Origin: Lachnospiraceae bacterium
GTDB taxonomy: Bacteria; Bacillota; Clostridia; Lachnospirales; Lachnospiraceae
Direction of reading: 5' to 3'
Assembly (NCBI GenBank): GCA_017514845.1
Contig: JAFWIM010000131.1
Location: forward strand, 1 to 64,000
Length of the DNA stretch: 64,000 nt
Position numbers and translations under genes: made by a program. The stretch's first letter is position 1; the number at the start of each line of letters is the position of its first letter. The notes beneath the pieces are model-generated. The model was not told the DNA's origin. It saw only the letters and a program-made list of their open reading frames with translations, and ran no database searches. Below are positions 42,152-50,807 of this stretch, in pieces.

Positions 42152-42188
42152 AACAGCCGGACAGGAAACTGTCCGGCTGTTTATTTTT
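42152..42188 (+). terminator. Rho-independent terminator after the second KTGE gene
   Basis: A perfect 13-bp stem (42152-42164 with 42169-42181), GAAA tetraloop and TATTTTT. It resembles the stem after copy 1 at 3457. Confidence 0.9.
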
Positions 42189-42255
42189 AGGATATGCAGT
42201 CTGTTTCCGAAGGTAGATTATGGGCAGGGAAGGTGGAAGCCCGGCAAATCCGCAC

Positions 42256-42284
42256 TTGACATATTTAAGAATCTTAAAGATAAT
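42256..42284 (+). promoter_or_regulatory. Sigma-A-type promoter of the ribozyme-glmM-nagB unit
   Basis: TTGACA (42256-42261), a 17-base spacer and GATAAT (42279-42284) are near the consensus. Transcription from about 42291 would place the ribozyme cleavage site about 77 bases into the transcript. Confidence 0.75.
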
Positions 42285-42365
42285 GTATGAGTACGCTTAT
42301 CAGGGATGCCCCGCGAAAGGTAAGCATGAAAATTAAGTCACGACACGGAGGAATCTGACTTATAT

Positions 42366-42508
42366 TAGCGCCAGGACCACATCGGTCGACGAGGACAGCA
42401 GTTATCGAAAGACTCGGCGGATGCTGCTGCGGCCCGGGGCGGGTCGTAAGAGATCATGTAAAAAGCAGAATCAACACTGTAACAAAGCATCTCTCAGAGC
42501 CCACAGGA
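42366..42508 (+). ncRNA. glmS-class self-cleaving ribozyme (GlcN-6-P riboswitch)
   Basis: The conserved core is readable in order: AGCGCC with the cleavage site between A42367 and G42368; the P2 pair GGACC/GGTC; GACGAGGACAGCAG; TTATCGA; CTCGGCGGATGCTGCTG; GCGGGTCGTAAGAGATCATG; and a final CAGAGCCCAC near 42500. These are the invariant parts of the glmS ribozyme, which cuts its own mRNA when bound to glucosamine-6-phosphate. It lies 44 bases before glmM, not before glmS. So GlcN-6-P should lower expression of glmM and nagB. I judged it by memory of the consensus, without a covariance search. Confidence 0.9.
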
Positions 42509-42552
42509 TTTAAGGCATCGTGAATTCTAATAAATAACAGGGAGTAATTCTT

Positions 42553-43899
42553 ATGGGAAAATACTTCGGAACTGACGGTTTCCGCGGTGAAGCAAATGTT
42601 AATCTGACTTATGAACACGCCATCAAGATCGGACGTTTCCTCGGTTGGTACTACGGTGCGAGAATCGATAAGAAGGCCAAGATCGTCATCGGAAAAGACA
42701 CCAGACGCTCGTCCTATATGTTCGAGTACGCGCTTTGCACTGGTCTTATGGCTTCAGGTGCCGACGCATACATCATGCATGTAACGACGACTCCGTCTGT
42801 TGCCTATATTACCAGAGTCGATGATTTTGACTGCGGCATTATGATTTCCGCTTCTCACAATCCGTTTTATGACAACGGCATTAAGCTGCTGAACGGCAAC
42901 GGTGAGAAGATGGATGAGGAGACGATCCTCAAGGTCGAGGATTATATCGACGGCACCCTTGAGATCCCGCTCGCGACACGCAACGTCGGCAGGACTGTCG
43001 ATTACGTGGCCGGCCGCAACCGTTATATCGGTTATCTCATTTCCATGTCCAAGTACAGCTTCAAGAATGTCAAGGTTGGTCTTGATGTTGCAAACGGCGC
43101 TGCCTGGTCCATAGCCAAGAGTGTCTTTGACGCCCTCGGAGCAAAGACATATGTGATGAATGACGAGCCGGACGGCTATAACATCAATACGGACTGCGGA
43201 AGCACACATATCGAGCATCTGCAGAAGTTCGTCGTAGAGAAGGGCCTTGACGTCGGCTTCGCCTATGACGGCGACGCAGACAGATGCCTCTGTGTAGATG
43301 AGAAGGGTAACGTGGTCACAGGCGATCACATCCTCTATATCTACGGTCTCTATATGAAGGAGAGAGGAAAACTGCTCAATAATAAGGTTGTTACGACTGT
43401 TATGTCCAACTTCGGCCTCTACAAGGCTCTTGACAAGGTCGGCATCGATTACGAGAAGACTAAGGTCGGTGACAAGTACGTTTATGAGAACATGGTCAAA
43501 TACGGCCACCGTGTCGGCGGCGAGCAGAGCGGTCATATCATTTTCACCAAATACGCTACAACAGGCGACGGTATTCTGACATCCCTCAAGCTCATGGAAG
43601 TCATGCTGGCTAAGGAGCAGAAGATGAGCAAGCTTGCTGCTCCGGTCGTCTTCTATCCGCAGGTACTTAAGAACGTGCGCGTAAAGAGCAAGCCGGACGC
43701 ACAGAATGATCCGGACGTTCAGGCAGCAGTACAGAAGGTCGCCGAGGATCTCGGTGACAACGGCCGCATCCTTGTGAGAGAGAGCGGTACGGAACCGGTC
43801 ATCCGCGTCATGGTCGAAGCCGGAAGTAATGAGATTTGCGAAAAATATGTAGATTCAGTTATTGACGTGATCCGCGCGAAGGGTCATATGGAGGTATAA
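42553..43899 (+). CDS. glmM: Phosphoglucosamine mutase
   Basis: This 448-residue alpha-D-phosphohexomutase interconverts GlcN-6-P and GlcN-1-P. FGTDGFRGEAN opens the protein, IMISASHNPFYDNGIK (about residues 97-112) holds the phosphoserine, DGDADRCL (about 239-246) binds Mg, GEQSGHIIF selects the sugar, and RESGTEPVIRVMVE (about 412-425) binds the phosphate. The length and GEQSGH fit GlmM better than phosphomannomutase. It feeds UDP-GlcNAc synthesis and, by inference, the PtmE-like enzyme of the capsule locus. A glmS-class ribozyme precedes it, and nagB follows after one base. Confidence 0.9.
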   Translation: MGKYFGTDGFRGEANVNLTYEHAIKIGRFLGWYYGARIDKKAKIVIGKDTRRSSYMFEYALCTGLMASGADAYIMHVTTTPSVAYITRVDDFDCGIMISASHNPFYDNGIKLLNGNGEKMDEETILKVEDYIDGTLEIPLATRNVGRTVDYVAGRNRYIGYLISMSKYSFKNVKVGLDVANGAAWSIAKSVFDALGAKTYVMNDEPDGYNINTDCGSTHIEHLQKFVVEKGLDVGFAYDGDADRCLCVDEKGNVVTGDHILYIYGLYMKERGKLLNNKVVTTVMSNFGLYKALDKVGIDYEKTKVGDKYVYENMVKYGHRVGGEQSGHIIFTKYATTGDGILTSLKLMEVMLAKEQKMSKLAAPVVFYPQVLKNVRVKSKPDAQNDPDVQAAVQKVAEDLGDNGRILVRESGTEPVIRVMVEAGSNEICEKYVDSVIDVIRAKGHMEV

Positions 43900-43900
43900 G

Positions 43901-44692
43901 ATGAGAGTAGTTATTCAGGAAAATTACGATAAGATGAGCAAGTGGACAGCGAACTATATCGCTAAGAAGATCAACAATCATAAGGAAGACAGACCGTTCG
44001 TCCTCGGTCTTCCGACCGGATCTTCTCCGATCGGCGTTTATGAGGAGCTTGTCCGCATGAATAAGGCCGGCGAAGTGAGTTTTGCAAATGTCGTCACATT
44101 CAACATGGACGAATATGTAGGTCTCCCGCGCGAGCATGACCAGAGCTACTGGTACTTCATGCACTATTATTTCTTCGATCATCTTGTAGATATGAAGCCT
44201 GAGAACATCAACATACTCAACGGCCTCGCAGAGGACCTTGAAGCTGAGTGTGCACGCTATGAAGCCAAGATCGCTTCCTACGGCGGCATCGACCTCTTCA
44301 TGGGAGGTATCGGCGTTGACGGACATCTCGCTTTCAACGAGCCGTTCACATCCCTTACATCCCGCACAGGTCTCCGCACACTGACGACGGACACACGCAT
44401 TGTCAACTCCAGATTCTTCGACAATGATCCGGAGAAGGTACCGGCTTACGCTCTCTCCGTAGGCATCGGCACAGTGACGGACGCCAAGGAAGTCATCATC
44501 CTGATCAACGGCCACAACAAGGCACGCGCCCTTGCTAAGTCTGTCGAGGGTAATGTGAGCCAGAAGTGGACCTGCAGCGCGCTTCAGATGCATCCGGCAG
44601 CAATCATCGCCTGCGACGAGTCTGCCTGCGACGAACTGACAGTCGGTGCTTACAAGTACTTCCTTGATGTTGAGAAGAGCGAGAGACTTTAA
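43901..44692 (+). CDS. nagB: Glucosamine-6-phosphate deaminase/isomerase
   Basis: This 263-residue enzyme has LGLPTGSSPIGVYEELV, TFNMDEYVGLPREHDQSYWY (catalytic Asp about residue 70), FMGGIGVDGHLAFNEP (catalytic His about 141) and a normal C-terminus. It reversibly turns GlcN-6-P into fructose-6-P and ammonia. It is co-transcribed with glmM behind a glmS-class ribozyme that senses GlcN-6-P. A breakdown enzyme shut off by its own substrate would make little sense, so here NagB may run in the forming direction and supply GlcN-6-P. This is inference; no glmS or nagA is in the window. Confidence 0.9.
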   Translation: MRVVIQENYDKMSKWTANYIAKKINNHKEDRPFVLGLPTGSSPIGVYEELVRMNKAGEVSFANVVTFNMDEYVGLPREHDQSYWYFMHYYFFDHLVDMKPENINILNGLAEDLEAECARYEAKIASYGGIDLFMGGIGVDGHLAFNEPFTSLTSRTGLRTLTTDTRIVNSRFFDNDPEKVPAYALSVGIGTVTDAKEVIILINGHNKARALAKSVEGNVSQKWTCSALQMHPAAIIACDESACDELTVGAYKYFLDVEKSERL

Positions 44693-44731
44693 TACAGTTT
44701 GACTTTACCCGCCGATTTATGAGGCGGAATG

Positions 44732-44764
44732 ACCGGCGCATTTTTTACATGCGCCGGTTTTTTA
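44732..44764 (+). terminator. Terminator of glmM-nagB
   Basis: A perfect 10-bp stem (44732-44741 with 44749-44758) followed by TTTTTT. Confidence 0.9.
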
Positions 44765-44781
44765 CATATACCACGATATAA

Positions 44782-44811
44782 TTTACGTAGTTTTTACTTG
44801 TGTGCTATAAT
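44782..44811 (+). promoter_or_regulatory. Likely promoter of the Na/Pi cotransporter gene
   Basis: TTTACG (44782-44787), an 18-base spacer and TATAAT (44806-44811). The -10 is perfect, the -35 weak. Confidence 0.5.
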
Positions 44812-44823
44812 AAAGGGCTGAAA

Positions 44824-44870
44824 TCCACTTATTTAGAGATTTGAAGTTTCAAATGAGGATTTTTAGTGGA
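44824..44870 (+). promoter_or_regulatory. Structured leader of the Na/Pi cotransporter gene
   Basis: An outer stem TCCACT (44824-44829)/AGTGGA (44865-44870) encloses a perfect hairpin ATTTGAA/TTCAAAT (44839-44854). There is no T-run. It could be a protein- or ligand-binding leader, but no known riboswitch class was recognised. Confidence 0.35.
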
Positions 44871-44933
44871 CGGATTCAATCTGCCAAAATATAATTCTTA
44901 CGATGAATTGAAATTCTAGTAAAGGAGATTTCC

Positions 44934-46784
44934 GTGGATTTATTTTATAAAATAGTAGCCCTTCTCGGAGGGCTCTCAATGTTCCTCTATGGTATGCGTA
45001 TCATGGGTGACGGCCTGAAACAGTCCTCAGGCGGTGCCATGAAGATTGCGCTTGCCCGCGTAACGAACAAGCCTGTGATCGGTTTCATTTTCGGTATGCT
45101 TGTCACCTGCATGATCCAGAGCTCAACAGCGACGATTGTTCTCACTGTCGGTCTCGTAGGCGCCGGCTTCCTGAGTTTTCGTCAGTCTGTAGGTATTGTT
45201 CTGGGAGCCAATGTAGGTACCGCCATCACAGCGCAGATCATCAGACTCATGGATGTCAGTGCCGGAACGACAAGTATTCTGTACTTTTTCAAGGCGGACA
45301 ATCTCGCGCCGGTCGCTCTAATCGCCGGTATCATTCTGATAATGTTCGTAAAAGGGAAGAATTCTCAGAATATCGGAACCATTCTCATCGGTTTCGGTAT
45401 CCTGTTCATGGGCCTTATCTTTATGAGCAACGCCGTGAGCGAGATGTCTGATTCTCTCAGTGGCCTCCTGACTGCGTTTGAGGACAATTATATTCTTGGA
45501 TTCTTATCCGGTGTCGTTGTCACCGGCATTATTCAGAGCTCGTCCGCGGTCGTCGGTATGCTGCAGTCGATGGCGAGTTCGATGGGACTTCGCTTCTGCG
45601 CTGTGTTCGCAGTCATTATCGGTGTCAATATCGGAGACTGCCTGACTACATTCCTGGTCAGCCGAATCGGAGCCAAGCCGGAGCAAATTCGAACAGCCAC
45701 TGTACACGTTATCTACAACGTAATAGCGGCGGCCCTTATCTCAGTGACAATGACGGTACTCAGAATGACGGGAATCCTCGGAGATGATTTCTGGTATTCT
45801 GTGCTGAACTCAGGTGGCGTAGCCAATCTGCACGGATTGTTCAGACTTGTGCCGGCTGTACTGCTCCTGCCGTTCTCCGGCGCATTGGCATCGCTTGCTG
45901 AGCGTATCGTTCCTACGATACCTGACGCGCAGGACAGCGAGGAGGCCGAGATCGAAGACAACCTGAGGGACCTTGACCCTCTGCTGTTCAATTCACCGGA
46001 GCTGGCTCTTGACCGTGCCGGGCATGTGATCAGACATATGGCGGATACCGCTCTGCAGAACCTTAACGCGGCATGCAGCCAGATCGTAGCGTACAATGAC
46101 AAGCGCGCAGAAAAGATAAACAAGAGAGAAGTTCTTCTTGACCGCATGGCTGACTCCACTAACCGTTACCTCGTTGATCTGTCCGCCAACCTGACCCTGG
46201 ATCAGCACCACCTGGCCCAGGCCTATCAGATCAAAGCGCTTACCAGCTTTGAGCGCATCGGTGACAGGGCCAAAAACATTGCGGATGATGTATCAGCACT
46301 CAGAGAGCATGAAGGCACTTTTTCCGAAGCTGCTCTGAATGATATGACTATTGCCGTTGAAGCGGTAGCTGACATCTTCAACGTGACACTTGACGCGTAT
46401 AAGAACAACGATCTTTCTGAAGCCCGCAGAGTAGAACCCATGGAGGAGGTCATAGACTCGCTGATGGAGACGATGAAGGACCGCCACATTTATCGCATGA
46501 CACATAATATCTGCACCATCTACAGCGGTATTCAGTTCGAGAACATCATCACGAATCTTGAACGCATTTCCGATCAGTGTTCTGACCTCGCTGTATTCAT
46601 TATCAGTCAAATCAACAAGGAAATTATCGGCAGAGAACATGATTATATTCATAATCTGCATCACTCCGGCAATAAGGAGTATCTGAAAGCGTATAACGAG
46701 AACTATGAGAAGTATTACGGCCAGCTTACGCCCCAGCCAGGACGCAAGTCTGACACGCAGTACAGTTTCCCTCCTCAGCAGTAA
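44934..46784 (+). CDS. Na+/phosphate cotransporter with PhoU-like domain
   Basis: This 616-residue protein has an N-terminal transporter part of about 8-9 membrane helices with the doubled PF02690-type motif: MIQSSTATIVLTVGLVGAG (about residues 61-79) and IIQSSSAVVGMLQSMASS (about 198-215). A cytoplasmic PhoU-like helical part follows from about 350 to 560. It imports phosphate with sodium, and the PhoU-like part may gate it. The start is GTG (44934) with AAAGGAGAT. It is a single-gene unit with its own terminator. A proline/tyrosine-rich short tail ends the protein. Confidence 0.9.
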   Translation: MDLFYKIVALLGGLSMFLYGMRIMGDGLKQSSGGAMKIALARVTNKPVIGFIFGMLVTCMIQSSTATIVLTVGLVGAGFLSFRQSVGIVLGANVGTAITAQIIRLMDVSAGTTSILYFFKADNLAPVALIAGIILIMFVKGKNSQNIGTILIGFGILFMGLIFMSNAVSEMSDSLSGLLTAFEDNYILGFLSGVVVTGIIQSSSAVVGMLQSMASSMGLRFCAVFAVIIGVNIGDCLTTFLVSRIGAKPEQIRTATVHVIYNVIAAALISVTMTVLRMTGILGDDFWYSVLNSGGVANLHGLFRLVPAVLLLPFSGALASLAERIVPTIPDAQDSEEAEIEDNLRDLDPLLFNSPELALDRAGHVIRHMADTALQNLNAACSQIVAYNDKRAEKINKREVLLDRMADSTNRYLVDLSANLTLDQHHLAQAYQIKALTSFERIGDRAKNIADDVSALREHEGTFSEAALNDMTIAVEAVADIFNVTLDAYKNNDLSEARRVEPMEEVIDSLMETMKDRHIYRMTHNICTIYSGIQFENIITNLERISDQCSDLAVFIISQINKEIIGREHDYIHNLHHSGNKEYLKAYNENYEKYYGQLTPQPGRKSDTQYSFPPQQ

Positions 46785-46808
46785 ATATGCATCAAAAATC
46801 TGAGATTT

Positions 46809-46840
46809 GGGCTGCTTCGGCAGCCCATCTTTTTATTTTA
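46809..46840 (+). terminator. Terminator of the Na/Pi cotransporter gene
   Basis: GGGCTGC-TTCG-GCAGCCC (46809-46826), a UUCG-type tetraloop hairpin, followed by ATCTTTTTATTTTA. Confidence 0.92.
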
Positions 46841-46919
46841 TAGTCGTTTTTGACTGGCAACTGTATTATAATAAGAGCGGTAATGTTCAAATTTGGCTTA
46901 GAAGTACGGAGGTAAGTGG

Positions 46920-48890
46920 ATGAGTGTCACTCATTATACCCCTGCCAAATTAAATGAATTTATTGTCAGACTCCGGGATTTATATGATGCTGTCAGGGTC
47001 GTAGACCCGTATGGGTGCAGAGAACTTCTGGTTGGAGAAAACGGCTCCGTCGATTTCGGCGAATCATGTTTTTCTGTCTGGGGATATGTCAATCGCTGCG
47101 AGAACTGTACAAGTTATACTGCCTGCCGGACCAGAGAGCGATGCTATAAAGAAGGCATCATGGAAGGTGACGTTTATAATGTTCAGTCATTCCCCATCGT
47201 ACTGGACCTCAGTGAGGGAGGGCAGAGAGAATGCGTTCTTGAGATTCTGACGAAAAAAGACACTTCCAACGATATACTTACAGGCATTATCTCGCGTTAT
47301 TCTCTGATCTATGAAATCAATCTCAAGACTGATTTTATCACGGTCGTGTACGAGACACCGGAGAACGGAACTTTTGGGATGATGCGGCAGGGAAGATACT
47401 CTGAATTCAATCAGAGATACGTGGCGCAAAAACTTCCTGACTACAAAAAGCCGGGCAGCCCCTCCGGCGATTCACTTGACGGACTTCGCGAGCTTCTAAG
47501 CGACCGAGATTCCGCCCAGTATGAATATACCAACAATATGGGCAGAAAAAGGGTTCTCGAGTACAGAGTCTCCTCGAGAGAAAACGGCGTGCCGACAAAG
47601 GTTCTTTTATGCCTTAAAAAGATCAGAGAGGACAATATGGAACTCTCCGAGCTGAGGGTGGAGAGAGAAAAGAGTCGTGAGCTGCTTGAAATCGCTCTGC
47701 AGGAAGCGCGTCAGGCCAATGAAGCCAAGACGGCCTTTTTATCCAATATGTCCCACGATATCCGCACGCCGATGAACGCCGTGATCGGATATGCGACATT
47801 AGCCCATGCTTCCATCGGGGATGATGCTATGGTCGCGGATTATCTTGAAAAAATCAGTGCTTCGGGCAAGTATATGCTGGAACTGGTCAACAACGTCCTC
47901 GATCTTGTTCGTATCGAGGGCGGAAGATACCGGGTCCTTCAAAATCCGAATGATCTTAAGTCACTGATGGAAGATATCGTCAACATGTTTTCCGAGCAGG
48001 TCAGGTTGAAGAACCAGACATTTGTCTGCGATACTTCCGGTATATCAGAATCCAAGGTCTACTGCGATGAAATTAAGTTCAAGCAGGTCGTCACGAACCT
48101 TATTCAAAATTCAATCAATTATACTCCGGAGGGAGGCAGGATAGAATTCATCATCAGAGAGACGCCTTCGGATCTCGAGAATTATGGGAATTATGAAGTT
48201 ATTGTGCGGGACAACGGTATCGGAATGAGCACGGAGTTCCAAAAGCATATGTACGAGCCGTTCGAGCGAGAGGAGAAATCGACGACAAGCGGAGTACCCG
48301 GCAACGGTCTCGGTCTATCTATTATAAAACGACTTGTAGAAATCGGAGGCGGATCGATCAGCGTAAAAAGCGCACCGGGGCAGGGAACCGAGTTCCGGAT
48401 CTCGCTTGAATTCAGGCACCAGCCGACAGGCCTGATGGCGCGGACAGGAAGACGCAAAGCGGGCAGGAGAGACAAGTCGGAGGCTCCGATGTTCGACATG
48501 TCTACATTTGCAGGCAAACGCTTCCTGATCGTCGAGGACAGTCGGATGAACCGCGCGATTCTGTCTGAGTTCCTGAAACGTTCCGGGGGAGAGAGCGATA
48601 CCGCCGAGAATGGCAGAATCGCTGTGGATATGATCGAGGAAAAGCCGGCCGGTTATTACGATTGCATCCTCATGGACGCGCAGATGCCGACAATGAACGG
48701 GTACGAAGCTACCGTGGAGATCCGCAAGATGGAGGACAGTAATAAGAGCGGTATACCGATCATATGCATTTCAGCCAATGCTTTTAAAGAAGATCGGGAG
48801 GCTGCCAGAGCTGCGGGTATGGATGATTATCTTGAGAAACCGGTCGATGTCAACAAGCTGATTGAGAAGATGCATAAGCTGATCGGCTGA
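46920..48890 (+). CDS. Hybrid sensor histidine kinase with Cys-rich N-terminal domain and receiver
   Basis: This 656-residue soluble protein has a sensor part (1-240) with Cys at 33, 50, 60, 63, 69 and 75, a coiled region (about 240-275), HisKA with His279 in SNMSHDIRTPMNAVIGY, HATPase (NSINYTPEGG, DNGIGMS, GNGLGLSIIKRL) and a C-terminal receiver with Asp586 in ILMDAQMPTMNGYEA. No membrane segment and no DNA-binding domain. The Cys cluster may bind a metal or iron-sulfur centre or sense redox state. Output must pass through protein contacts or a separate phosphotransfer protein. GGAGG precedes the ATG. The ligand is unknown. Confidence 0.88.
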   Translation: MSVTHYTPAKLNEFIVRLRDLYDAVRVVDPYGCRELLVGENGSVDFGESCFSVWGYVNRCENCTSYTACRTRERCYKEGIMEGDVYNVQSFPIVLDLSEGGQRECVLEILTKKDTSNDILTGIISRYSLIYEINLKTDFITVVYETPENGTFGMMRQGRYSEFNQRYVAQKLPDYKKPGSPSGDSLDGLRELLSDRDSAQYEYTNNMGRKRVLEYRVSSRENGVPTKVLLCLKKIREDNMELSELRVEREKSRELLEIALQEARQANEAKTAFLSNMSHDIRTPMNAVIGYATLAHASIGDDAMVADYLEKISASGKYMLELVNNVLDLVRIEGGRYRVLQNPNDLKSLMEDIVNMFSEQVRLKNQTFVCDTSGISESKVYCDEIKFKQVVTNLIQNSINYTPEGGRIEFIIRETPSDLENYGNYEVIVRDNGIGMSTEFQKHMYEPFEREEKSTTSGVPGNGLGLSIIKRLVEIGGGSISVKSAPGQGTEFRISLEFRHQPTGLMARTGRRKAGRRDKSEAPMFDMSTFAGKRFLIVEDSRMNRAILSEFLKRSGGESDTAENGRIAVDMIEEKPAGYYDCILMDAQMPTMNGYEATVEIRKMEDSNKSGIPIICISANAFKEDREAARAAGMDDYLEKPVDVNKLIEKMHKLIG

Positions 48891-48983
48891 CCTGCGGCTC
48901 GGTATTCTGGAGACCTAAGCAGTGATGTGAACTCGCATATTGCGGTGATATGTATAAATACAATCAAATGGATGGGTAGAACT

Positions 48984-50771
48984 ATGAGTGAAGAGAAAAA
49001 GAGAACTTCCGGTGATGACGCAGGACGGGCAAGGCGGCGGAACACAAAGGCTGCAGAGCAGGATGGCGCTCCGAGGAAGAGAAGAACCGGGGATGCCGGC
49101 GAAGGATCGGCCGGAAAGAGGAGAACTGCCGGCGCTGCCGGTGAATCTTCCGTAAGGAGAAGAGCGGTCGGAGAGACTCCAAGGCGAAAAAGATCCAAAG
49201 ATACGATGAGTGAAGCTGCCTCAACACAATCCGCAGCCCGCGATGATATATCGGGACTTGAGGATGACGAAAAGAGAGCACTCGAGGAGAGAAAGAGACG
49301 CAGAGTGCGCCGGCTCCGAAGAGAGCAGGAGGCCAAAAGAAAACAGCAGGAGATGATCCGCAGGATCGGTATGATCGTCGGCGCTCTTGCGCTTGTTCTT
49401 GTTCTCGTACTTATACTCCGAAGCTGCGGCAGGCGGGCCAAAAAAGAGAATGTGAACAGTGACAGTCAGGCAGCGACCATGACAGAGAGCATGCTTGCTG
49501 ATTCTGTGAGCACTTCTGCCGCCGTGAATGAGAATGATACCGTAAAGGAAGCAAGGAAGCTCGCCGCCATGTACGATTATGACGCGGCGATCGCCCTCCT
49601 TTCCGGCAGTGCCGAGGCGGATTCCTACACGGACCTGATCAATGAGATCCAGGCTGAGAAAGCTACCTGCATCGCATACGATCCTGAAGTCATTCCGCAT
49701 TTTTTCTATCACTCGCTGCTTAATGATGACAGAGGATTCATTGCCGAGCTCACGAGTGACTTTATCGCGAAGGATAATGCATGCTGGATGTGCTCAACAG
49801 ACGAGTTCAACACGATCACGCAGCAGATGTACGATTACGGTGTCGTGCTTGTCACTATGCGCGATATGGTGAAGGAGACGGTAGATTCCGACGGCGACGT
49901 TCACTTTGAGAAGAACGACGCGCTCATGCTGCCGCCCGGCAAGCATCCGGCGGTAATGTCAGAGGATGACCTCAGCTATTATCACGCGTATGACAATCAG
50001 GGAATCGCCGAAAAGCTCGTGATTGACGACAGCGGCAAAGTAAAGTGCGTATATACGGACGAGGCCGGAGAACAGCACATCGGAGATTACGACGTCGTCC
50101 CCCTTCTGTCGACCTTTATCGATGAACATCCGGATTTCTCCTATCACAACGCTCACTGCATCATAGCTCTTACCGGCTACAACGGCGTGCTTGGCTACCG
50201 CACGGACGAAGTCTACGCGACACGCGATCCTGAGAGACTTGATGAAGCCCAGAGAGCTTGGCTTGATGCCCATCCGGATTTTGATTTCGATGAGGATGTC
50301 GCTGAGGCTACAAGAATTGCAAATGCCATGAAAGCCGAAGGCTTTGAATTCGCCAGCCACACATGGGGGCACCGTCATATCGACACAGCTTCTCTCGAAT
50401 CTCTTATGACGGATACGGAGAGATTTGAAGAGAATGTCATTCCGATTGTCGGTCCGATCGACACGATCATATTTGCGCACGGATCAGACCTGCAGGGTCC
50501 GAGTGATTATTCGTACGATAATGAAAAGTTTGCATATTACAAGAATCACGGTTATAATTACTATTCTAATGTAGACGGTTCTGTTCCTTACTGGAACCAG
50601 ATACGGGATAATTACGTGCGCACAGCACGAATTAATATTGACGGTTACCGTCTGTATCAGGCCATGATCGGGAATGAGAATTCAATCGCCGACATGGAGG
50701 CTCTCGGAATCCATGACATTGAGAGTTTCTTTGATAAGAACCGTATAACACCGGTCGAGATCATCGGCTGA
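48984..50771 (+). CDS. Membrane-anchored polysaccharide deacetylase-like protein
   Basis: This 595-residue protein has a long, very basic and low-complexity cytoplasmic part (residues 1-125, rich in Arg, Lys and Glu), one membrane segment (about 130-148) and an extracellular part. The C-terminal half has NodB-type marks: FASHTWGHRHIDT (the His-x-x-x-His metal pair) and IIFAHGSDLQGP. Such enzymes de-N-acetylate peptidoglycan or other wall glycans. GTG 48927 is an alternative start, but ATG 48984 gives the more usual N-terminus (MSEEKKRT). The long basic tail might bind acidic lipids or nucleic acid, or may be only a spacer. Confidence 0.72.
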   Translation: MSEEKKRTSGDDAGRARRRNTKAAEQDGAPRKRRTGDAGEGSAGKRRTAGAAGESSVRRRAVGETPRRKRSKDTMSEAASTQSAARDDISGLEDDEKRALEERKRRRVRRLRREQEAKRKQQEMIRRIGMIVGALALVLVLVLILRSCGRRAKKENVNSDSQAATMTESMLADSVSTSAAVNENDTVKEARKLAAMYDYDAAIALLSGSAEADSYTDLINEIQAEKATCIAYDPEVIPHFFYHSLLNDDRGFIAELTSDFIAKDNACWMCSTDEFNTITQQMYDYGVVLVTMRDMVKETVDSDGDVHFEKNDALMLPPGKHPAVMSEDDLSYYHAYDNQGIAEKLVIDDSGKVKCVYTDEAGEQHIGDYDVVPLLSTFIDEHPDFSYHNAHCIIALTGYNGVLGYRTDEVYATRDPERLDEAQRAWLDAHPDFDFDEDVAEATRIANAMKAEGFEFASHTWGHRHIDTASLESLMTDTERFEENVIPIVGPIDTIIFAHGSDLQGPSDYSYDNEKFAYYKNHGYNYYSNVDGSVPYWNQIRDNYVRTARINIDGYRLYQAMIGNENSIADMEALGIHDIESFFDKNRITPVEIIG

Positions 50772-50807
50772 TGCTCATACAAATACTATCTGCACTTGGA
50801 GGACTTA

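Noticed and set aside
42754..43536. 260-codon minus-strand frame opposite glmM
   Set aside because: It is antisense to a clear glmM with all motifs, and its product has no recognisable features; long antisense frames are common in GC-richer genes.
44824..44870. Known riboswitch before the Na/Pi cotransporter gene
   Set aside because: A stem structure is present, but no conserved core of a known riboswitch class could be matched.
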